Shown: piece after piece, positions 34,445 through 36,523 of the stretch
Numbering within the stretch: position 1 is the stretch's first letter
Layout of the letters: each line of letters opens with the position of its first letter
Assembly (NCBI GenBank): GCA_002711965.1
Contig: PASM01000024.1
Coordinates: forward strand, 8,977 to 45,499
DNA: 36,523 bases
Origin: Chloroflexota bacterium
GTDB taxonomy: Bacteria; Chloroflexota; Dehalococcoidia; UBA1151; TMED-70
Direction: 5' to 3'
Program-made: the position numbers and the translations under genes
Notes under the pieces: generated by a model
Told to the model about the DNA's origin: nothing
Database searches by the model: none
What the model saw: the letters and a program-made list of their open reading frames with translations, nothing else

Positions 34445-34843
34445 TTAACCCTTCACCAAGTAAGCGAAATCTTGATTATCTAGTTCTGTAGGATTTATAA
34501 CAGATATATTCATTTCTTTATATATTTCGTAAATTTCAATGTCATTAATCAACAAAACTATTTTTTTATTAGGTTCGTTATGAATTATTTTTTTATGAGA
34601 GAATGAGTTGAAGGAGTCGGATTCTGTTAATAAAAATATAATTTCAGAAGATTTAGCTATATTTGTAATTTCGTCTTCCAAGTTATTTTTGGTTAATATT
34701 TCTATTTTTTCTTTACTCTTATTCTTATTTTCAAAGTTATAATCGTGTTTATCTGAATAAACGCTAATCTTTTCAGTGTGGTTTATTATTTTATTTATTA
34801 CATAATCTGTAATTTGAGATGTTCCAATTATTGATATATCCAT
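34445..34843 (-). CDS. short TrkA-N-like Rossmann protein
   Basis: A 132-residue protein that looks like a lone TrkA-N half. The first strand MDISIIGTSQITDYVI is followed by a helix, a second strand KISVYSD with an acidic end, a DEI/SEIIFLLTES segment corresponding to strand four, and a KIVLLINDIEIYEI strand. The G-x-G-x-x-G motif is missing and there is no RCK_C half. It sits between the UspA-like gene and the divergent TrkA, 6-7 bp from each, so it probably works with them. Assignment is by fold pattern and context only. Confidence 0.55.
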   Translation of the reverse strand: MDISIIGTSQITDYVINKIINHTEKISVYSDKHDYNFENKNKSKEKIEILTKNNLEDEITNIAKSSEIIFLLTESDSFNSFSHKKIIHNEPNKKIVLLINDIEIYEIYKEMNISVINPTELDNQDFAYLVKG

Positions 34844-34849
34844 AAAAAT

Positions 34850-35263
34850 TTAAACTTTTAATAGTTGTATTGTATCTGCTTCAGAATGCTTATTAATGTA
34901 TTCAAATTTATAATTTGAATCATTTTTATTTTTTCTATAAAAAATAATATCCGCACTAAGTCTTTTTGATTCTTTTACTATACCTACGCCAGCGTTTCTT
35001 GATTGTAAAAGAATAAAATTTTCTCCATTTAAATCGTAGTTTATTTTTTTTGTTAGTAAGTATTTGTTCACATCACTCAATATATTTTCTCCAATATTTA
35101 TTTCACTCCCTATTTCATAGTCAATGTCATATTTTACAGGCACTTCAATAACATACAAAAAATAAACATTTGTAGAATATTCTTTTATAAAAGGAACTAC
35201 ACAATCAAGAATTTCTTCATTTTTTTCCTTTTCTAGCAATAAAATTATTTTTTCAGGATTCAT
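34850..35263 (-). CDS. UspA-like universal stress family protein
   Basis: A 137-residue protein with the alpha/beta pattern of UspA: strand EKIILLLEKEKN, a helix, strand NVYFLYVIEVP and a late strand ADIIFYRKN. The ATP-binding G-x2-G-x9-G-S/T of ATP-binding Usps is not visible, and only GVGIVKESKRLSADII resembles the helix before it. Usp domains are known partners of some potassium transporters (for example in KdpD). Its position directly after trkA (1-bp gap) supports a regulatory link to K+ uptake. Moderate confidence. Confidence 0.6.
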   Translation of the reverse strand: MNPEKIILLLEKEKNEEILDCVVPFIKEYSTNVYFLYVIEVPVKYDIDYEIGSEINIGENILSDVNKYLLTKKINYDLNGENFILLQSRNAGVGIVKESKRLSADIIFYRKNKNDSNYKFEYINKHSEADTIQLLKV

Positions 35264-35264
35264 G

Positions 35265-35924
35265 TTACAGAAGTTTATTTATACTATTATTATTGCCTAT
35301 TATGCATAATTCATCGTTTTCAGACAGAATTTCATCTGATGAAGGATAAAGTACAAGAGAATCGCCTCTTTTAATCGAAACGACGGTTAACTTTTGAGAG
35401 CCTGGCTTATTCTCAAATCCAGCCTCAGTTAATGTGAATCCTATAAGCCTGTCAGGAACTTTCATTTTACTTATTCCTAAGTTAGTCGATAGTTCTAAAT
35501 ATTCTTCGACTATTGGTGTGAATAAAGTATTTGCTAGTCTATCTCCCATTTCTTCTTCTGCAAAAATCACTCTATCACAACCTAGTCTGCTTAGTGTACT
35601 CTCATGCAAAGTTGAAGATGCTCTTGCAACTACAGTATTTAAATTTAAGGTTTTTAATAAAACTGTAACCATCACTGATACTTCAATATCTGCACCTATT
35701 GCAACTACACCTACATCAAAGTCTTGCACTCCTAGTTCTCTTAAAGCTGTTTCTGATGAAGCATCTGCTGTAACAGGATAGGTTACCTGTCCAATCATTG
35801 ATTGCACTTTTTCCTCATCATGATCAATAGCCATAACATCATATCCAAGTTGATACATTTTACTAGCAAAACTTGTTCCAAATCTTCCTAGTCCTATAAC
35901 AACAACCTGAGGTTTTAATTTCAT
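35265..35924 (-). CDS. trkA: Trk/Ktr potassium uptake regulatory subunit TrkA/KtrA
   Basis: A 219-residue cytoplasmic RCK gating subunit. The TrkA-N domain has the full Rossmann motif VVVIGLGRFGTSFA (Gly11, Gly13, Gly16) and an acidic Asp34 at the end of strand two (MAIDHDEEKV), as in NAD(H)/ATP-binding KtrA. The TADASSETALRELG segment is typical. A RCK_C domain covers about 135-219. The length is the single-RCK KtrA type rather than the tandem E. coli TrkA (458). The start ATG overlaps the trkH stop by one base (TAATG), coupling channel and regulator. Confidence 0.93.
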   Translation of the reverse strand: MKLKPQVVVIGLGRFGTSFASKMYQLGYDVMAIDHDEEKVQSMIGQVTYPVTADASSETALRELGVQDFDVGVVAIGADIEVSVMVTVLLKTLNLNTVVARASSTLHESTLSRLGCDRVIFAEEEMGDRLANTLFTPIVEEYLELSTNLGISKMKVPDRLIGFTLTEAGFENKPGSQKLTVVSIKRGDSLVLYPSSDEILSENDELCIIGNNNSINKLL

Positions 35925-36523
35925 TATCCGATCCTTACTATTTCATAGGCAGGTTTTGCATTTTCTCTTTTACTTTTTCCAACGAACATAATAGCCAACA
36001 ACATTGGACCAAACCTACCAATTATCATTAAGAATGACATAAGCACTTTAGAAGAGTCATTAAGGCTACCAGTAATTCCTGTAGTTAGACCAACATTTCC
36101 AAATGCACTTACACACTCAAAAAGCAATTCTCTAAATATGGTATCAGGTTCAAAAGATGAAATAATCATAAAAGAAAATATTATTAGAAAGATAGAAAAA
36201 ATAAAAATAATTAAAGATCTCCTAATAATATCATGGTTAATTGTTCTTTTAAAAATTGTCACTTCTTCTTTACCTATAATTGTAGATATTAAAGAAATAG
36301 CTATTATCGATAATGTGCCTATTTTTATTCCTCCTGCAACTGATAATGAACTCCCTCCTATAAACATTAGAGCGATAGTAGTAATACTAGTACTATTGTG
36401 GACCAAATTATAATCTATCAAAGAAAATCCTGCCGTTCTAGTAATGCTATGAAAAATCGATTGAACAATTTTTTCTTTAATATTTTCTTCAGAGATTGTT
36501 CCTAAATTTGACCATTCTGAAAA
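35924..36523 (-). CDS. trkH: Trk/Ktr potassium channel subunit TrkH/KtrB, 5' end outside the window
   Basis: The C-terminal roughly 199 residues of a TrkH/KtrB K+ channel; the frame is open to the window edge, so the N terminus lies beyond 36523. Visible are the pore-loop TRTAGFS, the intramembrane-gate region GGSSLSVAGGIKIG and the fourth pore-loop with FGNVGLTTG, separated by hydrophobic helices (about 20-40 residues each). The C-terminal tail GKSKRENAKPAYEIVRIG is typical for contact with the RCK ring. In the gate segment the usual S-T-G-G/S-T-A-G-G appears as S-V-A-G-G. First gene of the K+ unit visible here. Confidence 0.93.
   Translation of the reverse strand, partial: FSEWSNLGTISEENIKEKIVQSIFHSITRTAGFSLIDYNLVHNSTSITTIALMFIGGSSLSVAGGIKIGTLSIIAISLISTIIGKEEVTIFKRTINHDIIRRSLIIFIFSIFLIIFSFMIISSFEPDTIFRELLFECVSAFGNVGLTTGITGSLNDSSKVLMSFLMIIGRFGPMLLAIMFVGKSKRENAKPAYEIVRIG

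Noticed and set aside
1..36523. tRNA, rRNA, CRISPR arrays, insertion sequences and attachment sites
   Set aside because: The intergenic spaces were read on both strands. None has a cloverleaf with a T-loop GGTTCGA-like block, regularly spaced direct repeats, or transposase or integrase motifs.

Overview
The window is an AT-rich stretch (very roughly 30 % GC by eye) of bacterial chromosome. It is gene-dense: neighbouring genes overlap or sit a few bases apart, and the longest gene-free stretch is about 240 bp. No rRNA, tRNA, CRISPR array, transposase or phage gene is visible. The standard genetic code is used, with TGA as an ordinary stop (lysA, dnaG) except at one codon in selD. The mix of an Eis-type acetyltransferase, a YjhG/YagF-type dehydratase, an enolase-superfamily protein with an RraA-like aldolase, DUF1501/DUF1800, Ktr/Trk K+ uptake, cmk-plsC, dgt-dnaG-rpoD and DUF948-YtxH would fit a streamlined marine Chloroflexota (SAR202 / Dehalococcoidia-like). 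That assignment is inference and only moderately secure.

Region 1 (1-8262, minus strand) is one tightly packed eight-gene unit. In transcription order it encodes a YjhG/YagF-type sugar-acid dehydratase, an Eis-like acetyltransferase, an HMA domain fused to a MauE/DoxX-like membrane domain, a two-helix membrane protein, DUF1800, an NHL beta-propeller protein, DUF1501 and a sulfatase cut by the window edge. The likely promoter interval (8263-8433) holds two perfect palindromes.

Region 2 (8434-11607) holds a 77-aa unknown gene overlapping a 28-aa membrane peptide gene, a strong intergenic hairpin, ppnP, a cluster of inverted repeats that includes a minus-strand terminator, and a minus-strand enolase-superfamily / RraA-like pair. 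That pair looks like a dehydratase plus aldolase for sugar-acid breakdown.

Region 3 (11630-24124) is core metabolism and DNA repair: mfd (minus); then proB-proA-thrB-lysC (plus) for proline and the aspartate family; recF (minus), which has no AUG/GUG/UUG start; a HAD phosphatase; a membrane protein; mazG; and selD. SelD itself is a selenoprotein, with an in-frame UGA at codon 16 followed by a SECIS-like hairpin.

Region 4 (24192-32962, plus strand) runs lysA-holB-cmk-plsC-dgt, then dnaG-rpoD with its own promoter, then a DUF948-like / YtxH pair.

Region 5 (32964-36523, minus strand) is a potassium-uptake unit: trkH (cut by the window edge), trkA, a UspA-like protein, two further divergent TrkA-like proteins, and pheA at the end.
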